Assembly: GCA_015485335.1 (NCBI GenBank)
Contig: WFTT01000118.1
Coordinates: 34,729 to 98,728 of the forward strand
Source: Robiginitomaculum sp.
GTDB lineage: Bacteria > Pseudomonadota > Alphaproteobacteria > Caulobacterales > Maricaulaceae
Length of the DNA stretch: 64,000 nucleotides
Reading direction: 5' to 3'
Positions 53,698 through 62,733 of the stretch are shown piece by piece (position 1 is the first letter of the stretch; every line of letters starts with the position of its first letter). A program made the translations under genes and the position numbers. The notes under the pieces are model-generated. The model saw nothing but the letters and a program-made list of their open reading frames with translations. It searched no databases and had not been told where the DNA came from.

Positions 53698-55092
53698 ATG
53701 AATGACGGCCAAGAACAGGTGGATCTCTTTGTGATTGGGGCGGGGTCCGGCGGGGTTCGTGCCGCGCGGATGAGTGCCGGGTATGGGGCATCGGTCGCCA
53801 TTGCCGAGGAATATCGCATTGGCGGCACCTGTGTCATTCGTGGCTGTGTGCCCAAAAAGTTTCTGGTGTATGCCAGCGCCTACGGTCAGGGGTTTAACGA
53901 GGCCAGGGGCTATGGCTGGAGTGCCGATAATATCCGCTTTGACTGGTCCAGCCTGATTGCGGCCAAGGATGTTGAAATTGATCGGTTGTCGGGCATTTAC
54001 CGGCGTAACCTTGGCAATGCCGGGGTGCAAATGCTGGAGGAACGTGCCGAAATTACCGGGCCCGATACGGTGAGGCTGGTCCAATCCGGGCGAGTGTTTA
54101 AATGCGGCAAAATCCTCATTGCCACGGGCGGCACGCCGCGCCTGCTGGGCTTTGAGGGTGAAGAGCACACCATTACCTCGAACGAGGCCTTTCATCTGGC
54201 CAAAATGCCGGACCATATTGTCATCAATGGCGGTGGTTATATTGCTTGTGAATTTGCCTCTATCTTTGCCGGTCTGGGGGCCAGGGTTTGCCTGATATAC
54301 CGACGCGATCTGGTCTTGCGCGGCTTTGATGATGATGTGCGCACCCATATCCACAACGAATTGATCCGCCAGGGCGTGCGGGTAATCACCCACGCCAATA
54401 TCGAAACGGTAAAAAAGACCGAAAATGGCCTGTGTGTGGCGCTGGATACCGGCGTGAATATTGATTGTGACCAGGTGATGATGGCCATTGGCCGGGTGCC
54501 GGCCACCGAAGGTCTGGGTCTGGAAACCGCCGGGGTCAATACCGATGCGGCCGGGGCCATTATGGTGGACGAATTTGGCCAGACCAATGTGCCCGGCATT
54601 TTTGCGGTGGGTGATGTTACCGACCGGATCGCGCTTACCCCCGTGGCCATTCGCGAAGGGGCGGCCTTTGCCGACAGCGAATTTGGGGATCGTCGACACG
54701 CCTTTGATCACAAGGATGTGGCCAGCGCGGTTTTTACTCAGCCCCCGGTTGGCTCGGTCGGCCTGAGCGAGCATGAAGCCCGCGAAAAATATGGTGAAGT
54801 GGATATTTACAAATCCAGCTTTCGCCCCATGCGCCACACCATTTCCGGATCGCAGGAACAGTATCTGATGAAACTGGTGGTGCGCACAGAAGATCAGGTG
54901 GTGGTGGGGGTTCATATTGTTTCTGATGCCGCCCCGGAAATCATTCAGGTGGCGGCCATTGCGGTCAAGGCCGGCCTGACCAAGGCTGAATGGGATGAAA
55001 CCTGTGCCGTGCACCCCACGGCGGCCGAAGAGCTGGTGCTGATGCGGGAAAAATTCATTCCCCCGGTGCTGGAAGACGGTGAAGCCGTCTAG
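53698..55092 (+). CDS. gor: Glutathione-disulfide reductase
   Basis: 'DLFVIGAGSGGVRAARMSAGYGASVAIAEEYRIGGTCVIRGCVPKKFLVYAS' redox-active CxxxxC; C-terminal 'CAVHPTAAEELVLM'. Confidence 0.95.
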   Translation: MNDGQEQVDLFVIGAGSGGVRAARMSAGYGASVAIAEEYRIGGTCVIRGCVPKKFLVYASAYGQGFNEARGYGWSADNIRFDWSSLIAAKDVEIDRLSGIYRRNLGNAGVQMLEERAEITGPDTVRLVQSGRVFKCGKILIATGGTPRLLGFEGEEHTITSNEAFHLAKMPDHIVINGGGYIACEFASIFAGLGARVCLIYRRDLVLRGFDDDVRTHIHNELIRQGVRVITHANIETVKKTENGLCVALDTGVNIDCDQVMMAIGRVPATEGLGLETAGVNTDAAGAIMVDEFGQTNVPGIFAVGDVTDRIALTPVAIREGAAFADSEFGDRRHAFDHKDVASAVFTQPPVGSVGLSEHEAREKYGEVDIYKSSFRPMRHTISGSQEQYLMKLVVRTEDQVVVGVHIVSDAAPEIIQVAAIAVKAGLTKAEWDETCAVHPTAAEELVLMREKFIPPVLEDGEAV

Positions 55093-55989
55093 ATGCGTAT
55101 CGCTTTTCTCACTTGTGCCGAGCTGCGCCCCGGTAGGCCGGATCGCGGCCCCGAAGGACGCGAGCACGATTTGCAGTTGGCGCAATTGCATCAGGAGGCC
55201 GCCAGGCGGGATATCCATATTGAGGAAGTGATCTGGGATGATCCGGCCGTTAAGTGGGGAAATTTTGCGGCAGCGCTGGTGGGTACCACCTGGGATTATC
55301 CGCAAAAACGCGACCGGTTTTTCAAAACCCTGGCCCATATAGATACGTGCACGACCTTGCTTAATCCGTTGACCCTGATGGAATGGAATCTCGACAAGGT
55401 CTATCTGGCCGATCTGGCGAAAAAGGGGGTGCCATCCATCCCCACAATCTGGGTTGATGTGGCTGATACCGCATCGGTTCTGCCTGCCTTTGATGCGCTA
55501 CAGACTGATGAAATCGTCATCAAACCACGCATCGGGGCCAATGCCTGGCGCCAGGCACGCCTGAAACGCGGCGAGGCTTTGCCGGCGCCCAGAGACTTGC
55601 CGCCCGAGGCCTGTTTTATACAGCCGTTTTTGCCAGGGATTGCCAGATATGGCGAAATTTCCATGCTCTATTACAACGGCCGGCTTAGCCATGCCGTTCG
55701 TAAAACCCCCGGTACGGGCGATTATCGGGTGCAATCGGGTTATGGGGGGCAGGAAGCCAATCATCAGGCGGATGCGTCTGAACGCGCAGTTGCCGAGGCG
55801 GCCATTGCAGCCCTGCCGCAATTGCCGCTTTATGCGCGCATCGATCTGGTGCGCAATGCCCAGGACCAGCCGGTAATTATGGAAGTGGAATTAATCGAAC
55901 CCTATCATTATCCCGAACAGGGAGAGGGGTTTGCCGCGCTTTTGCTGGACGGGCTGTTGGTGCGAACCAAAAGAGGGGGCGGGGCCTGA
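55093..55989 (+). CDS. ATP-grasp domain protein (RimK / prokaryotic glutathione synthetase-like)
   Basis: 'DEIVIKPRIGANAWRQARL', 'CFIQPFLPGIARYGEISMLYYNGRLSHAVRKTPGTGDYRVQSGYGG', 'VIMEVELIEPYHY'; starts directly after gor stop. Confidence 0.82.
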   Translation: MRIAFLTCAELRPGRPDRGPEGREHDLQLAQLHQEAARRDIHIEEVIWDDPAVKWGNFAAALVGTTWDYPQKRDRFFKTLAHIDTCTTLLNPLTLMEWNLDKVYLADLAKKGVPSIPTIWVDVADTASVLPAFDALQTDEIVIKPRIGANAWRQARLKRGEALPAPRDLPPEACFIQPFLPGIARYGEISMLYYNGRLSHAVRKTPGTGDYRVQSGYGGQEANHQADASERAVAEAAIAALPQLPLYARIDLVRNAQDQPVIMEVELIEPYHYPEQGEGFAALLLDGLLVRTKRGGGA

Positions 55990-56044
55990 ACCTTTGACCA
56001 TTCAGGCCCCGTATTTGGGTCATGAGCATAGTACTCATGACCCA
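55981..56044. terminator. Two adjacent perfect inverted repeats at convergent gene ends
   Basis: GGGGCCTGAA-N10-TTCAGGCCCC (55981-56010) and TGGGTCATGAG-CATAGTA-CTCATGACCCA (56016-56044). Confidence 0.7.
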
Positions 56045-56052
56045 GGGGGGGA

Positions 56053-56586
56053 TTAGTTATTGTCGTTCCCGTTACGGTGATCGTTATTGTTGTTTTCATT
56101 GTCGCTGCCACCGGCGGCGGCGGCGGCAACACCGATTGCAATGATGACGGCACCGGCAATGACCAGGCCACTGCGCATACCGCGCTTGTAACCACCATTG
56201 TCGCCTTCTTCACCAGCGTTCAGTGTGTAAGAGGCCTGCTGCAGCGGAACGCCATTCAGTTTCAGAGATGAAAACCCCTGTCCACCCATGGACAGGTCCA
56301 ACAGATTGATGTCACCACCGGGATATACAAAGCGGCTGTCCTGCAGGTTTTGCGATTGCAGAACATTACGCATTTGCAGTTTCAGGCCAGACCGGAAACG
56401 TTCGCGGGGGGTAAGTTTTTTGCCGCCTAGTGAAAACTTAAGATAGGCTTTGGCGGCCATGTCATTTTGCGGACGAAGATCCTGCAATGACTGGCTGGCG
56501 GCATAATAAGGCTCTGCAAATGCAGGCGTCATGCCGGCAACTGCCAGAGCAACACCCAGCACTGGTTTGATAATTAAATTACGCAT
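56053..56586 (-). CDS. Hypothetical secreted/membrane protein with Asn/Asp-rich C-terminal tail
   Basis: Signal peptide 'VLGVALAVAGMTPAFAEP', single TM 'SGLVIAGAVIIAIGVAAAAAGG', tail 'SDNENNNNDHRNGNDNN'. Confidence 0.7.
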   Translation of the reverse strand: MRNLIIKPVLGVALAVAGMTPAFAEPYYAASQSLQDLRPQNDMAAKAYLKFSLGGKKLTPRERFRSGLKLQMRNVLQSQNLQDSRFVYPGGDINLLDLSMGGQGFSSLKLNGVPLQQASYTLNAGEEGDNGGYKRGMRSGLVIAGAVIIAIGVAAAAAGGSDNENNNNDHRNGNDNN

Positions 56587-56768
56587 AATTTCCCTCTTTC
56601 AGTATTTGCTATACTGAGAGGACGCCACCAGGGCGCAAAACCCTCCATTTTTTATGCAAGTTGTTTAAAAAAGGCATTTTGGCTGTCGCTTCTTATTTGC
56701 GCCGTGCGAGCTTTATCGTATAGAGCGCTGCCTAAGGGGCAGGTCCCCAGATAGTAACAGGTGTTCTT

Positions 56769-58139
56769 ATGACCAAATGGTCCCCATCCAGCTGGCGCAC
56801 AAAGCCCGCTATGCACATTCCCCAGGACTATCCCGATCCAGCAGCGCTGGCCGCGGTAGAAGAGCGTCTTTGCCAGGCTGCCCCTTTGGTGTTTGCCGGT
56901 GAAGCCCGGGCGCTGAAAAGCGAACTGGCCGAAGCCGCCAAAGGCCGGGCCTTTGTGTTACAGGGGGGCGATTGCGCCGAAAGCTTCAAGGAGTTTTCGG
57001 CCGATGGGGTGCGCGATATGTTTCGTGTGCTGATGCAGATGGCGGTGGTGCTGACCTTTGCCGGTGGTCGCCCGGTGGTCAAACTGGGCCGTATTGCGGG
57101 GCAATTTGCCAAGCCGCGTTCCTCGCCCGTGGAAACCCGGGGTGAGGTGACCTTGCCCAGCTATCGTGGTGATAATATCAACGCCATGGAATTTACTCCC
57201 GAAGGGCGCATGCCGGACCCGGAACGCCTGATGCGGGCCTATAACCAGTCCGCTTCCACATTGAACCTGCTCAGGGCCTTTGCCACCGGCGGGTATGCCC
57301 ATCTGGGTAATGTGCATCAATGGACGCTGGGCTTTGTCAAACGCAGCCCTGCGGGCGCGCGCTATCGCCATATTGCCGACAAGATCAGCGAGACCCTGGA
57401 ATTTATTGATGCCTGTGGCATTACCGCCGAAAGTGCACCGCAACTGGCCGGTACCAGCTTTTATACCTCTCATGAAGCGCTGTTACTGGGCTATGAACAG
57501 GCCATGACCCGCGTGGATAGCACCTCGGGGGATTGGTACGATACGTCCGCACACCTGTTGTGGATTGGGGATCGTACCCGCCAGGTCGATGGCGCTCATG
57601 TGGAGTTTTGCCGGGGTATTAAAAATCCCATCGGCATCAAATGCGGCCCCACCATGCAACCCGATGAATTGTTGCAATTGCTGGATGCCCTGAACCCGCA
57701 AAACGAGCCGGGCCGCATTGTCCTGATCAACCGGTTTGGTGCTGGCAAAGTGGAACAGCATCTGCCTGCGCTGGTGCGCGCCGTTGAAGGCGATGGCCGC
57801 GTGGTGGTCTGGTCCTGTGATCCCATGCACGGCAATACCAAAAAAACCGGCAATGGCTATAAAACCCGCCCCGTCAGTGCCATTCTGGCCGAGGTTGGCG
57901 AGTTTATGGAAGTCCTGCGCAGTGAGAACGCCTGGCCGGGCGGCGTTCATTTTGAAATGACCGGCCGTGATGTCACCGAATGCATTGGCGGCGCCAACGA
58001 GATTACCGAGGATGATCTCTCTTCGCGCTATCATACCCATTGCGATCCGCGCCTGAACGGAGAACAGGCACTGGAACTGGCATTTTTGCTGGCTGAGCAA
58101 ATCAAGGCACAAAGAGACAGGGTCGCCGCCGCGCAATAA
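56769..58139 (+). CDS. 3-deoxy-7-phosphoheptulonate synthase, class II
   Basis: '[61 protein letters not shown]' is hallmark class II DAHP synthase. Confidence 0.96.
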   Translation: MTKWSPSSWRTKPAMHIPQDYPDPAALAAVEERLCQAAPLVFAGEARALKSELAEAAKGRAFVLQGGDCAESFKEFSADGVRDMFRVLMQMAVVLTFAGGRPVVKLGRIAGQFAKPRSSPVETRGEVTLPSYRGDNINAMEFTPEGRMPDPERLMRAYNQSASTLNLLRAFATGGYAHLGNVHQWTLGFVKRSPAGARYRHIADKISETLEFIDACGITAESAPQLAGTSFYTSHEALLLGYEQAMTRVDSTSGDWYDTSAHLLWIGDRTRQVDGAHVEFCRGIKNPIGIKCGPTMQPDELLQLLDALNPQNEPGRIVLINRFGAGKVEQHLPALVRAVEGDGRVVVWSCDPMHGNTKKTGNGYKTRPVSAILAEVGEFMEVLRSENAWPGGVHFEMTGRDVTECIGGANEITEDDLSSRYHTHCDPRLNGEQALELAFLLAEQIKAQRDRVAAAQ

Positions 58140-58211
58140 GACCGGATTGAGTTCAGACCCCAGGCCATAGACCCATAAACTTGAGGCCAAAATGGCGGGC
58201 TAACCCTGCTC

Positions 58212-58312
58212 GTGTCATCCCGGAAAAGCAAAGCTTTATCCGGGACCCATTGCGCATATCCACAGTCCGCATAGGCCCCGGATAATTCCTGGTGGAATTT
58301 CCGGGGTGACAC
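58212..58312. repeat. Long REP-like element with 15-bp terminal inverted repeats
   Basis: GTGTCATCCCGGAAA ... TTTCCGGGGTGACAC, one mismatch between arms, about 100 bp. Confidence 0.75.
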
Positions 58313-58342
58313 ATTTGGAAAATGGGTTTTGTGTCCTTGCCA

Positions 58343-58762
58343 TCAGGGTTTGGGCCACAAAATCATATTGGTGCAGCGAAACATGGCGATGGTTTTATCA
58401 TCGCTGGCGCGCGATATCTCTACGTCCCATACCTGTGTGGATTTGCCCAGATGAACCGGTGTGCCTACGCCCTTGATCACGCCTTCACGCGCGGTGCCAA
58501 GATAGTTGGTTTTCAGTTCGATCGTGGTGAAACCACCGGCCTCTTCAGGCAGGTTCAACACATTGGCAAAGCCGGCAATGGTATCAGCCAGCGCCACCAC
58601 CGAAGCCCCATGTAAGAACCCGTTGGGGGCCATATGGGCATTAGTGATTTCAAATTCGGCCTCAACACATGCCGGATCCAGATTGGTAAATTGAATGCCC
58701 ATATGGCCGGGAAAGGTTTCCCGGCCTACGGCATTAGCGGCCTCCAGCGAGGTTTTATCCAT
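58343..58762 (-). CDS. PaaI-family hotdog thioesterase
   Basis: 'NAHMAPNGFLHGASVVALADTIAGFANVLNLPEEAGGFTTIELKTNYLGTAREG'. Confidence 0.88.
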   Translation of the reverse strand: MDKTSLEAANAVGRETFPGHMGIQFTNLDPACVEAEFEITNAHMAPNGFLHGASVVALADTIAGFANVLNLPEEAGGFTTIELKTNYLGTAREGVIKGVGTPVHLGKSTQVWDVEISRASDDKTIAMFRCTNMILWPKP

Positions 58763-58790
58763 GGTCAATTTGGAAAAGCCGCGCATGAGC

Positions 58791-59804
58791 CTAGCTCAAT
58801 TTGACCAGCATTTTGCCGGTATTACCCCCGGTAAAGAGTTTCAAAAATGCCGCTGGGGCATTTTCAATGCCTTCTTCCACGGTTTCCTGCCATTGCACTT
58901 TGCCAGCGGGCACCCACTCGGCCAGATCGCGAACAAAATCGCCCAGCATGTCCTGGTGATCTGATACGATAAAGCCCTGAACTTTCAGGCGCTTGCCAAT
59001 AATATTGAAAAGGTTCCATGGGCCGGGTTTTGGCTCGGTGTCATTATAGCCCGAAATCATGCCACATACGGCGATCCGGCCAAAGTCGCGCATGGCGTCC
59101 AACGCGGCCACCAGATGATCACCGCCAACATTTTCAAAATACATATCCACGCCCTTGGGGGCGGCACTCTTTAGCGCTTTTATCAGGGATTGCTGATCGG
59201 GATGCTCTTTGTAAAGAATGACCTCGTCAACGCCCAGGGATTTTAGCCAATCGCCCTTTTCCTTGGAGCCAACCGAGCCAACCACCGTACAGCCCTTGAT
59301 CTTGGCAATCTGGCAAACCAGCGAGCCCACGGCCCCGGCGGCCCCGGAGACAAAGATGGTTTCGCCTTCCTTGGGCTCCAATATGCGCAACAGACCGGCA
59401 TAGGCGGTCAGGCCTGGCATGCCCGCCACGCCCAAAAATGCCTGTTCCGGCAGGCCAAAGGTTTCCAGCTTTTGCAGGCCCTTGCCATCGGAGACAAATG
59501 CCTCGCGCCAGCCATTCATCGAGAGCACCAAATCCCCTTCGGCAAAATCAGGAATGTTCGAGGCGACCACTTTACCAACCGCATGCCCTTCCAGCGCCTT
59601 GCCGATCTGAAACGGTGGCACATAGCTTTTGCGGTCAATCATGCGTCCGCGCATATAGGGGTCCACCGACATCCACAGATTTTTTACCAGCACTTCGCCG
59701 GCACCGGGATCCGGCAGTTCAACGCTAGCCAGTTTGAAGTTTTCTGGCTTGGGCATGCCTTCTGGACGGCTGGCCAACTGGATTTCACGGCTTGTGGTTG
59801 TCAT
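58791..59804 (-). CDS. NADP-dependent oxidoreductase, zinc-independent MDR (CurA-like)
   Basis: 'MTTTSREIQLASRPEGMPKPENFKL', 'GETIFVSGAAGAVGSLVCQIAKIKGCTVVGSVGSKEK'. Confidence 0.92.
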   Translation of the reverse strand: MTTTSREIQLASRPEGMPKPENFKLASVELPDPGAGEVLVKNLWMSVDPYMRGRMIDRKSYVPPFQIGKALEGHAVGKVVASNIPDFAEGDLVLSMNGWREAFVSDGKGLQKLETFGLPEQAFLGVAGMPGLTAYAGLLRILEPKEGETIFVSGAAGAVGSLVCQIAKIKGCTVVGSVGSKEKGDWLKSLGVDEVILYKEHPDQQSLIKALKSAAPKGVDMYFENVGGDHLVAALDAMRDFGRIAVCGMISGYNDTEPKPGPWNLFNIIGKRLKVQGFIVSDHQDMLGDFVRDLAEWVPAGKVQWQETVEEGIENAPAAFLKLFTGGNTGKMLVKLS

Positions 59805-59928
59805 GGGGAGTTCCTTTTGTTTTTGAATTTGATACAGCTTAAACGCTTGTTCTGAACTTGTCGAAGGGCATGGCGTTTTTTTCCTGAACGGGTGTGCTAT
59901 TGTAAAATATAAACGCTGGGGGAAGCCT

Positions 59929-60837
59929 ATGAAAGATGATGCCATCGCATGGCCGCAAAAAAAACGAGAGCTGATTCACAACCATTTTGACTCCACCGTC
60001 TGGAATGATTTTGCCTTTCGTGATGACGACATCATTATTGCCACTTATGCCAAGGCGGGCACCACCTGGTTGCAACAGATTGTGAGCCAGTTGATCTTTA
60101 ACGGCGAAGAGGGGCTGAACGTTGCTGAAATGTCCCCCTGGCTGGATTCGTGCCTGCCTTCGGGAAAAGAAAAACTGGACGATATGGAGGCGCAAACCCA
60201 CCGGCGTTTTATCAAAACTCATTTACCGGTAGACGCGCTGAAATTCTCCCCAAAGGCAAAATATATCTATATTGCCCGCGATGGCCGCGATGTGGCATGG
60301 AGCTATTATAATCACCAGTCCAACTATGTTGCCGATATCTACGAGCAAATGGCGGCCGTCTGTCCGCCGGGGGTCGAGCGTTTTGCCCCGCTGACCAAGG
60401 ATGTGGTCGGGTTTTATCATGAATGGCTGGAGCGCGATGGCTGGCCGATCTGGCCGTTCTGGGACAATATTGCCAGCTGGTGGGCGGTGCGCGATCTGCC
60501 CAATGTAATGCTTATGCATTTTAATGATCTCAAAGCCGATATGCCAGCCCAGATCCGCAAGATCGCGGCTTTTCTGGACATTCCTATTGATGAAAATAAT
60601 TGGGATAAAATCGTCGAACATTGCGGCTTTGACTATATGAAGGCCCATGCGGATAAAAGCTCACCCCTTGGCGGTGCCATCTGGAAAGGCGGGGCCAAAA
60701 CCTTTATCAACAAGGGTACCAATGGCCGCTGGCGCGATTTGCTCAGTGCACAGGAATGCGCCGATTACGAAGCCCTGGCAGTGGAAAAACTGGGCCCTGA
60801 ATGTGCGCGCTGGCTCAAGAGCGGCGAGCCGGACTGA
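59929..60837 (+). CDS. Sulfotransferase (cytosolic SULT-like)
   Basis: 5'-PSB-like 'IIATYAKAGTTWLQQIV', 3'-PB-like 'YIYIARDGRDVAWSYYNH', 'FINKGTNGRWRDLLS'. Confidence 0.9.
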   Translation: MKDDAIAWPQKKRELIHNHFDSTVWNDFAFRDDDIIIATYAKAGTTWLQQIVSQLIFNGEEGLNVAEMSPWLDSCLPSGKEKLDDMEAQTHRRFIKTHLPVDALKFSPKAKYIYIARDGRDVAWSYYNHQSNYVADIYEQMAAVCPPGVERFAPLTKDVVGFYHEWLERDGWPIWPFWDNIASWWAVRDLPNVMLMHFNDLKADMPAQIRKIAAFLDIPIDENNWDKIVEHCGFDYMKAHADKSSPLGGAIWKGGAKTFINKGTNGRWRDLLSAQECADYEALAVEKLGPECARWLKSGEPD

Positions 60838-60840
60838 GCT

Positions 60841-61773
60841 TTAATTAATCCCCGAAAACACTGAGTAAAGCCGCACCCCGGCGGGCAACATGAGGACGCC
60901 CAACAGCGAGGGGAATACAAAGAGGATCAGTGGCACCACCAATTTGGCGGGCAGGGATAGTGCCTTTTCTTCGGCGTATAACATGCGTTTTTCGCGCATG
61001 TCGTCGGCAAAAACGCGTAAAGTGGCGCTTAACGACGTGCCCATTTCCTCGGACTGGCGCAACATGGTGGCAAAGGCGCGGGCCTCGTCCATGCCAAGGC
61101 GTTCGGCAAAGCCGGACAAGGCCTCAATGCGCGAACGCCCGGCGCGCAATTCCAGGCTCATAATGCCCAGATGAGTATTCAGATTGGGATAGCGCCGCCC
61201 GATCTCCTCGGAAACGCGGCCAATGCCGGCATCCAGGCTGAGCCCTGCCTGTACACAGGCAACCAGTAAATCCATCATGTCCGGAAAACCGTTGCGGTAT
61301 TCCTGTTGCATCTGTCCCAGGCGCCGGTCCAGCCACAGGCCGGGGGCGATATTGGCGATCAGCGCCACGGCAATCGCTGCCGGCAACGGGCCGGAAAGCG
61401 GTACATGGTCGCCAATAAAGGGCCACAGCGCCATCAGCAGAACCATGGATCCGACCAGAAAAACCAGTCGTGCGCCATAATACCAATAGGGCGCGTTCTT
61501 AGAGATATAGCCTGCGTGCATCAAACGCATGCGAATGGCGGAATTGGCCTTTTCGCCCTTGGGCGAAACCACCTGGCCCAGACCCTGAACCCAGGAAAGC
61601 CGCTGGGCACTGGTGCTGGCTGGTTTGCTTTTGGGCCCGGTACTGGCCAGACGCGCCGCCAGACGGGCGCGTTTATTGGCCATGCTTTGCACCCCGACCA
61701 ACAGCATGGGCCCTAAAACGGCACCAACAACAATCAGGGCCATCATCAGCGGATCGGCAAATAAAGTTTGCAT
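60841..61773 (-). CDS. tadC: Type II secretion F-family protein TadC
   Basis: 'FPDMMDLLVACVQAGLSLDAGIGRVSEEIGRRYPNLNTHLGIMSLELRAGRSRIEALSGFAERLGMDEARAFATMLRQSEEMGTSLSATLRVFADDMREKRM'. Confidence 0.93.
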   Translation of the reverse strand: MQTLFADPLMMALIVVGAVLGPMLLVGVQSMANKRARLAARLASTGPKSKPASTSAQRLSWVQGLGQVVSPKGEKANSAIRMRLMHAGYISKNAPYWYYGARLVFLVGSMVLLMALWPFIGDHVPLSGPLPAAIAVALIANIAPGLWLDRRLGQMQQEYRNGFPDMMDLLVACVQAGLSLDAGIGRVSEEIGRRYPNLNTHLGIMSLELRAGRSRIEALSGFAERLGMDEARAFATMLRQSEEMGTSLSATLRVFADDMREKRMLYAEEKALSLPAKLVVPLILFVFPSLLGVLMLPAGVRLYSVFSGIN

Positions 61774-61782
61774 GCTCGGCCC

Positions 61783-62733
61783 CTAAACCTTGAAATTGAT
61801 CATTTTGCGCATCACCAAATTACCTAGCACCATCCAGGTGAACAGGCCCGCCAGGCCAATATGGATGGCCCGTTCGTGAATCACATCGCCATAAAAACTG
61901 GGCGACATGACCTGCAATACCCCGGCTACAATAAAGGGGGCGGAGGTGAGGATCATGGCCGAGGCGCGCCCCTCGGAGGAGGCAGCGTTGATTTTCAGGC
62001 GCATTTTCTGACGCTCGCGTACGGTGTCGGCAATTACTGACAACAGTTCGGCCAGATTGCCGCCGGTGCGCTCCTGCAGCCGCACGGTGGCGGCAAAAAG
62101 ATCAATATCCGGATTGCCCGCCCGTTCCGACAATCGGCCTACTGCCTGGGATAGTGATGCCCCATAGGCGATTTCATAGGAAACGATGCCAAATTCAGAC
62201 CCGATGGGGTCCGGCATTTCGCGGCCTACCAGTGCCACGGCGCTAGGTACCGGGTGCCCGGCCGAGAGCGAACGGACAATGATTTCCAATGCGTTGGTCA
62301 ATTGCGAACTGATTTGTTTGGAACGCTTGGCGGCGCGGCGTTTCAGATAAAAAAGCGGCAGAATCAGGCCGGTCAACAGGCTGGCGATCAGGGCCATGAT
62401 GAGGGAATGGGTCATCAAAAATGCCCCGGCGGCTCCCACCAAAAACAGGGCCGCGGCGATGATCGCCCATTCGGTCGCCCGAAAGGGCAGGCCGGACCGG
62501 GTCACCAGGGTGTTGAACCAGTGCAGCGCCATGGCAAAGTCACCGCTTTCGTTCAGGCCGCGGGATTTGCGCATGATTTTCAGGGCTTCGGTGCCGGATC
62601 CGGCCCGGGCCTCAACCCGCAGGCGCTGGTTGACCACGCGGCTGGACCGGGCGCTGCGCACCAGCCCAAAAATGGCCTGTACCGCCAAAAAGCCGGAGCC
62701 AAAAATCAGTACATAGACGATCTCAGTGCTCAT
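61783..62733 (-). CDS. tadB: Type II secretion F-family protein TadB
   Basis: 'QLTNALEIIVRSLSAGHPVPSAVALVGREMPDPIGSEFGIVSYEIAYGASLSQAVGRLSERAGNPDIDLFAATVRLQERTGGNLAELLSVIADTVRERQKM'. Confidence 0.93.
   Translation of the reverse strand: MSTEIVYVLIFGSGFLAVQAIFGLVRSARSSRVVNQRLRVEARAGSGTEALKIMRKSRGLNESGDFAMALHWFNTLVTRSGLPFRATEWAIIAAALFLVGAAGAFLMTHSLIMALIASLLTGLILPLFYLKRRAAKRSKQISSQLTNALEIIVRSLSAGHPVPSAVALVGREMPDPIGSEFGIVSYEIAYGASLSQAVGRLSERAGNPDIDLFAATVRLQERTGGNLAELLSVIADTVRERQKMRLKINAASSEGRASAMILTSAPFIVAGVLQVMSPSFYGDVIHERAIHIGLAGLFTWMVLGNLVMRKMINFKV

Noticed and set aside
52771-55338. 855-aa open frame on the minus strand across glmU 3' end, rpiA, gor and the ATP-grasp gene 5' end
   Set aside because: Exactly antisense to well-identified genes, no recognisable domains, composition typical of shadow ORFs in GC-biased coding DNA
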